Shown here: positions 11,090-22,643 of the stretch, piece after piece
How the letters are laid out: each line of letters begins with the position of its first letter
How positions within the stretch are numbered: position 1 is the first letter of the stretch
NCBI GenBank assembly: GCA_001972305.1
Contig: BDDD01002041.1
Location: forward strand, 186,001 to 250,000
Length of the DNA: 64,000 nt
Source: Cephalotus follicularis
Lineage: Eukaryota; Streptophyta; Magnoliopsida; Oxalidales; Cephalotaceae
Direction of reading: 5' to 3'
The notes under the pieces: model-generated
Databases searched by the model: none
Told to the model about the DNA's origin: nothing
The model's input: the letters and a program-made list of their open reading frames with translations, nothing else
Position numbers and translations under genes: made by a program

Positions 11090-11800
11090 CGAGATGCCTG
11101 GCTTCCTCTCTCCATGCATGCCGAGGATGCCCAAACGAAACACCCAATCCTGCTAGCGCCAGTGGTGCGCCATGACCACTATACATGTGGGTAGCTTGGG
11201 GAACCAGGTGCAGAGGTGAAAATGCCTGAGGTGCGCTATGCATGCATGGGATATGCTGAGGAAGGGGACGCACAAATGCTAGAACGCTGAGGACCCAAAC
11301 GCCTGAGGTGAAACACCGAGCTAAAACACCAGAGGAGTTAAAGTGCCCGAGGTGCGCTATGCATACCTTGGACGTACCGAGGTGTCATCACCCGAGGACG
11401 CCAGCTACAGAGGATGCCATTGTCATGTGCCATGCGTCCCACTTGTAAAGACGCCAAGGTGCAAATACCCGAGGACACCATGAGCAGAGGACATCATCGT
11501 CCTCCTCCATGCATCCTGTTCTCTGCCATAGCACTGGAGACGTGCCAGTGCCGTTACCGAGAACACTGCCGAGGAGGCACCAGTCTCCTGCGACTAAGGA
11601 AGTCATGCCATGCCTCCCAAGCATGGCATAGCGCCGGAGCTCTTCCCTTTAGTGTCCTCAAACTCTCCTCTGTCCTACACCGAGAATGCGCCAGAACAGA
11701 GAACCATAGCCATCCTGTATCCATGGCGCTCGTCCTCTGCCAACAGCGCTAAACGCCCGAGGTCCAAGTGTGGGAGACACCGTCGTCCTTTGCCATACGC
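11090..11800 (+). repeat. Degenerate CCGAGG/GCGCTATGCAT motif cluster
   Basis: Units such as CCGAGGTGCGCTATGCAT (with a near copy about 120 bases upstream), CCCGAGGACGCC and CCGAGAACACTGCCGAGG recur every 20-40 bases. The stretch is GC-rich compared with its surroundings. By position it parallels the TCGA arrays of other LTRs but has a different core. Confidence 0.6.
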
Positions 11801-12204
11801 CCCAAGCAAGCCACTTCTTACGCCATGCGTCTGGGATATGCAAGTACAGGGGTGAACCTAACGCCAAATATGCAAATGTGCTGAGCATGCATGAAGAGGT
11901 AGGATTGCACACGAACGGTGCGTTTCGTGCGACTGTTAGGCGCCAAGTAGCCACTTTGATAATGCTGGACCTTGCAAATGCTGGGTTCCCACTCAAGCGC
12001 CTGGACTCCAACTCAAGTGTCGACTTGGGCCTAGGAATTGGGCAATGCACACTACAGTATGGATTAGTAAATGGAAACCAACAGTAGGATTTATAATAAT
12101 AAAATATATAAGGACTTAGACGAGTAATGAAGGCATACCCTAGGGTAAAATATTAATGAAATATTAATGTGCCAAAAATGTTAGTGTAATGTAATGGACT
12201 GGAT

Positions 12205-12410
12205 CACCACTGAGATGAGCCCTACGGGGAACACCGTCCGAGATGAGCCACTAAGGCTATTTTCTGAGATGACCTAATAGGTCCCCAAATTGAGCTAAAC
12301 CAGGTGGGTCACCAAAATAGCCCAATGGATGACCGACCGAGATGAGCTAGTGGATCACCGATTGAGATGAGCCAATGGATGACCGACCGAGATGAGCCAT
12401 ACTAACTGAA
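12205..12410 (+). repeat. Short tandem block with GAGATGAGCC
   Basis: The phrase GACCGACCGAGATGAGCC and variants recur at least five times with units of about 25-30 bases, separated by ATGGATGA or GTGGATCA. Imperfect tandem repeat; no coding role seen. Confidence 0.7.
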
Positions 12411-12815
12411 TGATTAATGAATGTTTATTCATCTCCTCTGCCTATAATGCCTAGAGAGCATATATTGATCTTCCTACAGCCGAGGACTTGAGGAACTGGT
12501 CTACCTCAATTGAAATGTTATTCCTCCCAGCTTCTCTGCCTTCAACGTCTGGAGTGCTTGACCGCTCCTCCTCACGTGGGGATGTCGAGGAAGAAATTTT
12601 ATAATGACTGTTAATGATAGAACGGATAATGGACTATTAATGATTGACTGCTAAATGACTGGTAATGTTTGTGATTAAATAAATAAATGTACTGTACTGT
12701 TCATTACTGCATCTCTCGTTGCATACATATTTATATCCGCTGCATTGCACTCCACACATGCATGGGTAGGGGTTCCTACACAACCAGTGGTTACTGACCC
12801 ATTGCATTTTAATGT

Positions 12816-13022
12816 AATGGGTCAGGTACAGGTGGAGCTTCGCAGCAAACCGAAGACTGAACCTGGGTAAGTCTCCTCTTCCAGTTGCAGTTCGACGACC
12901 TTGGAGTTTTATGATAAAATGCAATGGGTCAGGTACAGGAGGAGCTTCGCAGCAAACCAAAGACTTAACCGGGGTAAGTCTCCTCTTCCAGTTGCAGTTC
13001 AATGACCGGGGAGTTTTATGAT
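12816..13022 (+). repeat. 107-base tandem duplication
   Basis: AATGGGTCAGGTACAG starts at 12816 and again at 12923, followed both times by GGAGCTTCGCAGCAAACC and AAGTCTCCTCTTCCAGTTG. The copies differ by a few substitutions. The left copy is preceded by the inverse sequence TGACCCATTGCATT (12795), giving a hairpin with AATGTAATGGGTCA. Confidence 0.88.
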
Positions 13023-13241
13023 GGGAGTGTATTATGACCTGCCGGTCTGTGGCAGAGTAATCATTTAAATATTATTGTACGAACTGGGTTCTATCCACGA
13101 GATTTATTATTATTATTTTTACTTTTTTCGCATGGACTATTATATTGATTTAATGTTTTTAATTCGTAGCAATTTTATTGAATGACACTGTCAATAGAGC
13201 GTCAAACCTTGGGGATTTCCATTAGGGTTTGGGGCGTTACA

Positions 13242-15110
13242 CGGTATAATATTTTATGGACCTTTGGTGATTTATTTAAGGCATGCACTAGCTTATTTTG
13301 AAAACCGAGTTATTAAATTTTTTGTAATGGATTAATCCTTGGATGATTAAATGGGATAAGTTGATTGAGTTTAAAATATTGGGCTAAACTAGTATAATTC
13401 TAAAATGGGCTAATGTATTAGTTGGTTTATATGTTAAACCATAAGGAACTAAGCCCAGAACTCTAATCTTTTTATTATGGTAAGAATTGCATGTTAAATG
13501 GCCCAAAACATTTGAAATTTTAAGTCAAAATTATGCCCAAATTACTAATTACATGCAAGGCCCTATTTTTGGTGTTTAGGCCCGAAAATTTCTTTTATTA
13601 AGGCCCAATCAACACAAGTTTTCTTCCTTTTCATATGCAGCGGAAATTTTTAGATGATTAAGTCCCAAAATCTTGTACAAGCCGGCAAAGACAAGAAGAA
13701 CCTCTGAGGTCCTAGAAGCTTCTTTGATGTACATGATTTTAAGGCTTGCAACGGAAGACACAAATGGCATTTTCCTCAGTATTTCTACCCGACACCTTCC
13801 TCCCTTGCAAAACCTTCACTATCTTCTCCATTTCTTCAAGAAATTGAGTTGGTAATCAGGAGATCTTCTATTCATCTAGTATATTAAGGTAAGCACTACT
13901 CAACTCCTTGCTAAGATTAGTTTAGATGCTGCATCCTAGCTTTCCAAAAATTTTAGATTCAGGAAGGGTAATTGAGTGATTGAATTATGCTTGTAAAATG
14001 GTTAGTAACTAGACTAGAATAGAGATTTTATGACATGAATTGGTTCCTCTTTTATTTCTCTAAAAATTCGGATTTGAAGGGTGGATGGGAGAATTGATTT
14101 TCTATGGATTATATTAGCTTAATAAGTTGGTAGTTGAAGAATTAAAGTGTGAATGTGTTGATAATTCAAGTATATTATCATAGTTTAGACTCCCATTTTT
14201 CTTAAACTTTGGGTTCTTTAAGGAGTAAGGAAGGGCTGATTTTTTGGGTTTAAAGATGGATATATGTGTTAGTAAATTGAAGGTATTATGGATAATTAGA
14301 ATTACTGAGGTGTTTAATGAAGTGAAGATGATATATTTTCTCTATGATTCTAATGGAAAAAAAATATAAGATATTAGTAAGTGGATGGATTAAGGAATTG
14401 AGTTCTAATTGTGTTAGATGATAGATGGGTATATGAGATTAATAATGTTAGAAAATGAGTGGGATACTATGAGACATGAAAATATTGATGAATTTAATAG
14501 TTGAAGTTAATCTAACTATGTTCTTATGTATAGAACATTTGAACTAGAAGGTATAATTTATTGGTGTAATTGGTAATAAGCTTTTGATTATAGAGATACA
14601 TATAAATGATGAAGTGATTATAGGGAGATATTGATATGTAAGTGCTAAAATTGTTTAGCAGTGGAAATGGTGAAAGCGGAGAATATAGCCATCGTATAGC
14701 CTATATGTGCATTTCATGCATTTAATATTGTATAAGCATGGAAAGTGTGCTTATGGATGTATTCATATAATAATGCTGTAGACTTGGATCCTGTATTCGA
14801 TCCGGAGCCATCAAGGAGTTAATCGTTGGTTGTTACTTTCTGTAAATCTGTGAGTGGGACATTCCCTTCATCTCTTTCATTATTTGAGAGTCCTGATGTT
14901 TTCATATGTGCCCTGTTTTCTTATGATATGTGATATTGGTCGGGATTTGTATCTCGTTTGTTTTCTGTTAATGTATTCATTATTTGTGATATGATTATGA
15001 GCTGGTGTGTGCTCAATGCTCTGGGTAGGCTCATCTCTGTAGTCCGTGATACTCTCCGATCACAAGTCCATCAGACTATCAATCATAAATAGTACAATAC
15101 GGTTATTACA
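13242..15110. repeat. LTR-like sequence, incomplete
   Basis: No ORF of note. The left part (AATATTTTATGGACC and several TGGGCTAA/GGCCCAA phrases) resembles the beginnings of the LTRs at 10218 and, reversed, 47402. A splice-donor-like AAGGTAAGCAC lies at 13887. The right end reads ACGGTTATTACA. I read it as a chromovirus LTR fragment but could not define a start, a partner or a target duplication. Confidence 0.4.
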
Positions 15111-16007
15111 TATATAATGTAATATAACATTAATTCTCGTTGAAAAATAAAAAGTAAAATAGTTCAGTATATAACAGTAACAATAATTCTCATTTTAAGA
15201 AACAACACAGTACAGTGGGGTTCTGTTTAGAGATAATAGTGTAGTAGAAAACCTTTAATTGTGCATATAGCACTAAGTCCTTGAAAACCTTCAAACAATA
15301 GTATTTATGTGAAATGCTTTGATAGATATAGTATATGTATAACTGTAAGCAATAAGCAATGCCGAACAGTACATTCATTAGCAGCTCAAGGATCAAACAG
15401 TAAATAACCTGTATACTCGATATCAATTTATAAGAATCAAACAATGGATGCATAAGTTGTTCAATTCCTATAATCTGATTACACATAGCCAGGATTGATA
15501 GTTGGAATCATTCTATATGGAAGCTAGAGTAATCAGGAGAATTGAACATGAAATAGGCAGTTAAGCATCGACGGTTTCTACTAAAGTGCGCCAGTTTTAT
15601 TCTAGCGGTTGACTGTTTCCCTTGCATAGTCGATTGTTTCTCTTGAATAGTCGACTGTTTCTATTGAGTAGTCGACTGTGTCTTAAAAAATATCGATTCA
15701 CAATAATAGAGTATGCATTTCACAATTTAATTCACTCCAATATCAACATTCAATCATATATAAACCATCTCAACACAATAGACATGCTATATCTTCAAAA
15801 ACATGTCATAAATCCTACCTCAATTCGCTATCCCAGAATCAATTGATTGATTCTTCTCTTTACTCTCCCATACACCTTCAACTCACTAAATCATCAATAA
15901 TCCAGAATTCAATCCAGGTTTGCATATTAACAAAAGATATAGAACAAAATTCAGTATGTATATAGTAATTGAATAACTATAACAATAATCGAATTCAAAA
16001 ACAGAAG
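15111..16007 (-). repeat. LTR fragment, left part, with CAGTCGACTG-class motifs
   Basis: No convincing ORF. Motifs such as TAGTCGACTGTTTC cluster at 15605-15690. It continues at 17276 after the SIRE-type solo LTR, as shown by the AGAAG duplication. The minus orientation is inferred from the right end at 17994, which reads TATAATAACCGT in reverse and resembles an LTR start. Confidence 0.45.
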
Positions 16008-16125
16008 TGTTGACGATTCAGTCCCAATCCTTGTTTTGATGATAACATATTTGCATTTGACAAGTTTACTTGATGTGCAAGAAATTACAAAGTTCAATAC
16101 CAAAGCAAAACTCATCTGCAGAAGA

Positions 16126-16671
16126 AGACATCGACCTTCAAGAAATGACATCGACGTCCGTACAGAAAGACATTGATCCCTTTCAAGAAGACATCGACGT
16201 CTTTAGTACCAGATGTTACAAGATCAAATTACAATGAAGACATCGTCCTTCCAGTAATGACATCGACGTCCGTACCGAAAGACATCGATCCCTTTCAAGA
16301 AGACATCGACGTCTTTAGTGCCAGAAGTTACAGGTTAATTTTCAATGAAGACATCGATCCCTACATGCAAAGACATCGACATCTGTATAAAAGACATCGA
16401 CGCCTTTCCATAGACATCGATGCCTTTCTAGAGCTACCTGCATTTCCCAGAAAATACATCGACCCCTACAGAAGAAGTCGATGTGATGCTCAAAGATTCA
16501 AATGCTGGAGATTTCCCAGAAATGACATCGACGCCTTTAAAAAGACATCGACGTCTTTTTAAATGGTTTGACTCGGGAAACATGGAACGGCTAGTGTGCG
16601 CACTTCCAACGGCTATCAACGATCAAAGACATCGACGCCTTTACAAAGACATCGACCTCTTTATATCAGCA
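16126..16671 (+). repeat. GACATCGACGTC motif array in SIRE-like solo LTR
   Basis: More than a dozen copies of AAGACATCGACGTCTTT and variants (GACATCGATCCC, GACATCGACGCC) occur over about 550 bases. The array ends about 85 bases upstream of the TATA box, so it occupies the U3 promoter region. The same motif class is in gypsy element G2. Confidence 0.9.
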
Positions 16672-16754
16672 GAAGACAAAATTCAAAGATTGCAACTACA
16701 CTTTTTTAAATCAAAGCTTCCATGAATTATGCAACGACTACAAATCTTTTATGG

Positions 16755-16762
16755 CTATAAAA
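16755..16762 (+). promoter_or_regulatory. TATA box of SIRE-like LTR
   Basis: CTATAAAAGG lies in the expected U3/R position of this LTR, downstream of the motif array. Element S has CTATAAATGG at the equivalent place. Confidence 0.65.
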
Positions 16763-17275
16763 GGAAGATTGAAACCTCAGAAGAAAAAAACAACAATTCA
16801 GAATTATTCAACAAGAATTACACAACATCAAGAGAGATATCAAATTCAAGCATTCTAGTGTGTAAAATCTCAAAGTGCTCAATAGTGTTCTAAAAAGCTT
16901 CTAAGCTTTATCCTTTGAGATTTTCTGAGTGTTTCACATTGTGAGCTGTATCATTCATATCAACCTATTTGAGAGGTTATCTTGTAAACACTTTCAATTA
17001 CTTGTAAAAGAGGAGAATCCTCTAAGGTCTTGTGATTGAGGTCAATCACGAAATTGTAAGGTATAACGAATTGCTGCCTTAATCAATTCGAGATAGTGGA
17101 AACTCAAGGAGCTCCCTTGGGAAAAGTGGACGTAGGCAAGAGTTAGCCAAACCACTCTAAATTCGGAGAAGTTTTTTTTCCTTGACTCTTTACATTTAAG
17201 GTTTTTAAATTTTTGATATTTACTTCAATATTCAATTCACCCCCCTCTTGTATATTGCAAGAGTGTTTTATTTCA

Positions 17276-17994
17276 AGAAGCTTACAAATCAATCCCAGCT
17301 TCTATTTCCAACTTTAAAACTCCCTTATAGCATGCACACAGTATAATAGTTGGATTCTCTCTTTCTTAGCAAAATTCTAACACTCCAATTCACTCACAAC
17401 TGATATAAAGAATCCATTCAGAGTTACATTTGATCAGCTAACTCAAATTTCTAACGTTTTCTCTTCTCTCACAAACTCATTACTATCTCTGTTTTTCTTC
17501 TTTCAATTTTGCAGGTGACAAAGGTACAATACCCGAATCTCCTCAGCATATAGCAGTTGTCACCTTGTGGCATCTGGTTATCAAGTATCCTGCCACGTTT
17601 CCTTGTCATCTTTGACTAGTAACACCTATCCTAAGTGATTCACGCCACTGTTCTGTTTTAATCAACAAGTAACACACATCCGTCTGAGCTCTCCCAGTAG
17701 ACTGTTTTCTCTAACAGTCGACTGATCCTTCACAAGTCACCCAGTTGTATATTTTCTATAACAGTCGATTGTTTCCTCTTGTCATTGATAGTTAAGCACC
17801 AATTTTTTGTTTTCTTAAACTTTATTCAACTAACTTTCAATTTAGTTCAATTTAGTCCAAATGCCATGCAATTAAACCTTGAATAACAACTATTAGCTTA
17901 ATCCAATGGACAGTTACACATTAATTTCAAATCAATGTATAATTTATTCAGAATTTATACAATAGACATTAAATTTGAAATTACGGTTATTATA
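17276..17994 (-). repeat. LTR fragment, right part, with CAGTCGACTG-class motifs
   Basis: It continues the fragment at 15111-16007. AACAGTCGACTGATCC and AACAGTCGATTGTTTCC lie at 17715-17775. It ends with ACGGTTATTATA, where copia A leader sequence begins. Confidence 0.45.
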
Positions 17995-18845
17995 GTTTAA
18001 CTCCCAAGTCAGACCATTTTTAGGTTGCATGAGATGGACGTTTTCTTTTTCCAAACACGACTAAGCATGCTCAGCCATTACAAATGGGATTTGGAAGGTA
18101 AAAACTATCTTAATAATGGCTTGGTAAATTTAAAATTTGTTGAGACCTAAAATTCCTCCAAGCACAATAATAAGTCCATAAGCAGCCCATCGTTGGCCTT
18201 CCACGATTCTTGTTGAATGGTGTAGGCATATTGGGGATAGCACAGCCTGCGCTGAGGTCCTTCGTATGACATTTCTATTCAATTCCAATGTGAGGGCACT
18301 TGAAGGAAATAACCATATTTTGGCACTCTGACACGCTCCCGTTTGGGTGTCAAAATGGGTTTATTTCTTTGAGGATTGTGGGTCTTGACTTATATAGACT
18401 CTTATGCTTTGTCATGCCCAACGCATAAGACCATATTGAGTCTAGAGGCCGAATGTATGATCGGATCTTACATTTCAAGGGTGGGACCCTAATGTAAATT
18501 GACGTATATGTCTAACTATCTTTCTATTGTGGTTTGCATGCTCAACGCTAAGGCCATGATATGTGAGATAGATTTCGATCCACACTAGGAGGCGGGTGCT
18601 TGCCGAATTCCACATGGAGGTGTGAGATACGATTTGAATAGTGTGAGGAGCCATAACACTAAAGACCAAGTGTTATGGTAATAACATAAAATGGATTGAT
18701 CTGCTAATAATTTCTCTCTTTGTTTCCTCTTAAAGGTTGATAAGACATACTCTGTAAATACTCAATGGTAGTCAGCACCTCCCTAGCCCATGCTTTATTT
18801 AATAATGAGCTTAAGGGTCCAAATTTCATCGACTAGCAGCACAAT

Positions 18846-19418
18846 TTGCACATGCTACTCACGAGCATGAGAATGGCTCATGTTATGACAGAATACCCAC
18901 CGACCGTAAATGCCAACCCGTCAGAAGATGACGAGGCCAAGTTGGTCAACTGGTGGAGTGAAAATGAGCGAGCTCCTTGCTTAGCACTCGATATCATGAT
19001 GCCATCATTGCGACGACAACATAAGCACTTAAAAACCTTAAGGGCCATTCTAATATAGCTCGAGGAGTTGCATGGCACTGAGGAGGCAGAGTTTTTCCTT
19101 GGTAGGCCAAAGTCAGTCATGCTCGCCCTTCCATCTTCTTCTGGGATAGCCCCTGAGAGGGGTCGATCCAAGGGATCTTGTTCCAAAGGAAACGCCTTAA
19201 AGTGAAGGAAAGGGACAAAGGGAAAGGTGCTAGGAGCGCATGGGATAGCCATCGAGAATAGGATCAAGAGGCTTAAAAAGGAAAATTCCTGCTTCTTTTG
19301 TGGGAAGCGAGGGCATTGGAATAGAGGCTGTAGTGAGTTCCTTAAAGCTGGAGGTGCCTCAGGGTCATGTACCTTCATGATTGATTCATTCCTAGCTTAT
19401 AATGTTAGTTCAATTTAG
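18846..19418 (+). pseudogene. Copia A gag remnant with zinc knuckle
   Basis: Residues HVMTEYPPTVNANPSEDDEAKLVNWW and LRRQHKHLKTLRAILI match D gag (YVMNETAPALRINPTAEHKAKVAKWL). After LEELHG the sequence jumps to FFLGRPKSVMLALPSSSG, where D has over 100 intervening residues, so an internal deletion is present. The knuckle CFFCGKRGHWNRGC (19280-19340) is intact as a motif but in another frame. Confidence 0.85.
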
Positions 19419-20697
19419 GCATTGGACTTAGGGTATGGGACTAACATTTGTAACTCTGTGCAGGGGTAAGAGAAGGTAGGCAGGTGGGAACTGATCAAGC
19501 TATGGACTTGCACCTTGGTGATGGATCGAGAATTCATACTAGTTTTGTAGGCGTTTATTAATTGTATTTTGCTAATGAAAATGTACTTAGGCAGGATCCT
19601 TGTTTTTATGTAAAGAACATTGTAAGAGACATAATTTCTGTTTTGTATTTGTAGAAGATGGGTTGGGAGCTCGAAATTTGTTCAAATTCTTGTAGTCTTA
19701 TAGATAACAATATTCTAGTTAGTGCGGGGGCCTGCGGATAATGGAATCCATGTCTTAGACAATAGCCATAATATTGCATTAACAATTCAACAAGGAACCA
19801 CTAGTAAAAGACAAAGAGAGATAAATAATGTAAATCTTGCATGCAATTGGCATTGTAGATTAGGTCATCCTAGCGAGGCTAGGTTAACATGTTTTGTTAA
19901 GGATGGACTTTTGGACATCAAGGACGTGGAGTCCTTTCCAACGTGTGAACCATGTTTGATGGTTAAGATGACCAAATCTACCTTCTCCAATCATGGAGAA
20001 AGGGCAGTGGACATATCAGGTCTTCTCCACACCGACGTTTGTGGTCGAATATCGATCAATGCACATGGAGGTTTTTCCCTACTTCATTACCTTCACCGAT
20101 GATTTATCTCGGTTTGGGTATGTGTTTCAAATGAAACACAAATCTGAATCCTTTGAGAGATTCATGGAATTCAGACATGAAGTTTAGAAGCAAACGGTTA
20201 AGCCCATTAAAAAACTTATGTCGGACCAAGGGGGTGAATACCTGTATCCAGAATTCCAAGGTTATCTGAGAGATAATGGAATTCTCTCTCAATGGACACC
20301 TCCAGGAACACCACAACACAATGGTGTATCTGAATGGAGGAATCGAACCCTGATGAATATGGTCCGGTCCATTATGTCTTTTACCAATCTTCCTACCTCT
20401 TTATGGGGTTATGCACTGCAGGTGGCAGCGCACATCCATAGCTAGATTCCTTCGAAATCCATTCCCTCCTCACCTTACGAGGAATTTAAAGGGATGAAAC
20501 CGGAAATAAAACATATGAGGGTTTGGGGCTATCCGGGATATGTTAGAAGGCAGGTTTTTGGGGTATCCTAAGGAGAGCTTAGGATACTATTTCTACCATC
20601 CCAGCGAGAAAAAGATATTTGTTCGCTTGCTGCTAAATTCCTAGCGAGGCAATTCCTACTTGAAGGAAGCTGAGGGAGTAAGGTGGAACCAAGGGAG
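19419..20697 (+). pseudogene. Copia A protease and integrase remnant
   Basis: A worn protease (GYGTNICNSVQG) is followed by the GAG-pre-integrase segment (WHCRLGHPSEARL, CEPCLMVKMTKS) and the integrase core ([38 protein letters not shown]). A frameshift near 20070 and stops at 20185 and 20443 interrupt it. The frame breaks at 20698-20702, the TTACC target of element D, and continues at 30648. Confidence 0.9.
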
Positions 20698-20702
20698 TTA
20701 CC

Positions 20703-22643
20703 TGTTGGAAGCAAGAATAGGTTGAAGGCACATTTTAGGGTTTAGGTTACTAAAACGACTAAAATTTTTATGTCAAAGCTTTCCAACCCTTGGGAATAAG
20801 TCACATGACTTAAACTCATAACCATGTATCAACCTCCAAGGATCTCTAATCAAAGCACCAACTAAACAATAGCATGACAAGCATGTAAGGGTTTAGGCAA
20901 AGAAAGAAAGAGGGGAGAATCATCAACTTGGAATGAAGACTCCTTCCTTCAAGTTCCCTCTACACTTTGTCAAAGTTGAATCAACAAGATAATCCTCCTT
21001 GAATCCGTGAGCTCCTTTCTTCAAATGCTCAATTCACTCCCGCTCAAAACACTCTAATCTAAACTAAGATCAAAATAGGAAGTGGTAACCTTCAAGATAA
21101 AGACTATCACCACCTATATTGATTAAGAGAAAGGAGGAGATTAGAGATGATCTCTCACAAAAGTTCTAAACTTTTCTCTCCTGATTTTTCTTTTCACCCA
21201 TTGGTTTCTCCAAGAAGACCAAGACTTGTTATATCTTACCAAGCCTTTAGATGAATTGAAGAATAAAGTTTTATGTGTGTGTGATCATGTGTGAGCATGT
21301 CAAATTTTGGATCCCACCTCCCCAAGGTGTCCCCAAAACATTCCATGTGCTAAGCCATCATTATTCACACAAAATATCTCATTAAATCTTTGTTTAATCA
21401 CTTCCTTCATATGCATTGCAAGTGTTACTATAAGAACTTGCCAAGTGTCATACAAAGAAGTATGAAACAAAGTAGCTTCTCCAAGAAGCTTTCCTCCATC
21501 AAGTGACACATGCCCTGCATATGTTACTTGTCCGAAAATCAAGCGGGACCCGATTGCGCGGATTGGAATATGGTAAAGATGATAAGTATCCGGAATTTTC
21601 TTAGGATTCCATATACTCGTTTCAATCAGTCACCCGACCAACAAAATGAACCTAGATCAACATCTCACACTATTCTAGGTATGGAATTGACTTCCACGTA
21701 TTACGTCCATTTACCAACAATCCAGAACAATGTCCTGACTACAGTAGATGTTCCCTCATCATTATCTTGGCTCCGATTATGACTTAGGTTAAGGACAAGT
21801 GTCAAACCTAGTAATGTCATAATTCAAATTAATCCATAATCCCAACACAACTATCGGTAGACCTTACCGGAAACCTTGTTTTCAGTCCACCTATATCTGG
21901 CTAGGTATTTACAAGCTCATAATGGATACAGATACTTTAGAGCCTATCACCCTCGCATTGGGTGTGATGATTCCATGTTGCGTACTCTCCTACATCCATA
22001 TAGATACTAAAGACACAAAGACCACCGTTTTGCAAGCACCCCGAAAGAACTGAGTAAGGTGGAGATCAAAGTGAGGAGGTCTCTACACAATGCAGAGCAG
22101 CCGCGCAGGTCCAAGGAAATACGCAGATCCTATCAGGTTTTGCAAGTCATTCAAGGCTGTACTCTACTATAACAGATAGGATTTACTACTGACACTAGAT
22201 ATGCGACTATCCAAGTAGTGTTCATATAATGGGTCATGTTCAGTGTACATGCTCCAAGCATGCACCCCATATTAGCTCTAGGGATTTCACCCAGGTGATA
22301 ATGAGATCATCCACCCCCACTCGAGCGAGCATAATATAGCAAGTCTATCTGGTTTACTAATGCCTAAGAAGTGAACCTATGACTTGGAACAATTTAGTCA
22401 TAGGGGATAAAAGAGCCAATCTCATAGCCCTCGGCTTCACATCCAACCCTTTATGACAAGGCTCCATATATGTAAGCAGTTTAATAAAAGAACTTCATAA
22501 ATACAATAAAACATATATAGGCTGGCTTTATCAATAAATTTTTCAAATAGTAACATAAAAGAATATGATTGTTTACATCAAAAGTAGAGTTTACATGAAC
22601 AATCAGTCACCTAGTGGCTTGACTGGTCACTCACCCTCTAACA
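20703..22643 (-). repeat. D 3' LTR (1941 bp)
   Basis: It pairs with 28693-30642. In element orientation it starts TGTTAGAGGGTGAG and ends CTTCCAACA. Small indels and substitutions between the two copies indicate that insertion was not very recent. Confidence 0.93.

Larger units (their letters stand above)
10218..13241 (+). repeat. Chromovirus-type LTR without internal domain (about 3.0 kb)
   Basis: It begins TGTAATACCTGGAAATTT and ends GGGGCGTTACA, the usual inverted ends of this LTR type. No primer site or coding sequence follows, so it is a solo LTR or truncated element. The flanks (TTAGG left, CGGTA right) do not form a target duplication. Inside are the motif-rich stretch 11090-11800, a tandem block at 12205-12410 and a 107-base duplication at 12816-13022. 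ORFs here are short and unlike any family I know. Confidence 0.65.
16008..17275 (+). mobile_element. SIRE-like Ty1/copia solo LTR (1268 bp)
   Basis: It begins TGTTGACGATTCAGTCCC and ends GTTTTATTTCA, and is flanked by perfect 5-base duplications AGAAG (16003-16007 and 17276-17280). The start resembles the LTR of element S at 34488 (CCTTGTTTTGATGATAACAT). It has a TATA box at 16755 and a GACATCGACGTC array upstream. No internal domain is present, which is the expected product of LTR-LTR recombination. Confidence 0.93.
17995..20702 (+). mobile_element. Copia element A, 5' part (leader, gag, protease, integrase)
   Basis: The leader (17995-18840) aligns with the B leader (43200-43866), sharing the ATTGGGGATAGCACAG and GAATTCCACATGGAGGTGTG blocks. 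Degenerate gag, protease and integrase follow. The element is interrupted at 20702 by D and resumes at 30643. Its own 5' LTR and primer site are not seen; an LTR fragment replaces them on the left. Confidence 0.88.

Noticed and set aside
11414..12087. Several overlapping ORFs of 80-130 codons on both strands
   Set aside because: They lie in a GC-rich motif cluster inside an LTR, overlap each other on opposite strands and resemble no protein family.
10218..13241. Solo LTR with target duplication
   Set aside because: The flanking 5-base sequences TTAGG and CGGTA do not match, so only an LTR without defined insertion boundaries can be claimed.
13673..13855. 60-codon ORF
   Set aside because: It is short, within LTR-like sequence, with no family resemblance and no other coding evidence.
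16126..16671. CRISPR-like spaced repeats
   Set aside because: Unit and spacer lengths are irregular, the repeats are degenerate, and the context is a plant retrotransposon LTR.
15096..17994. LTR pair suggested by ACGGTTATTA ends at 15110 and 17994
   Set aside because: Sequences beyond the first 15 bases do not match, so they are not two LTRs of one element.
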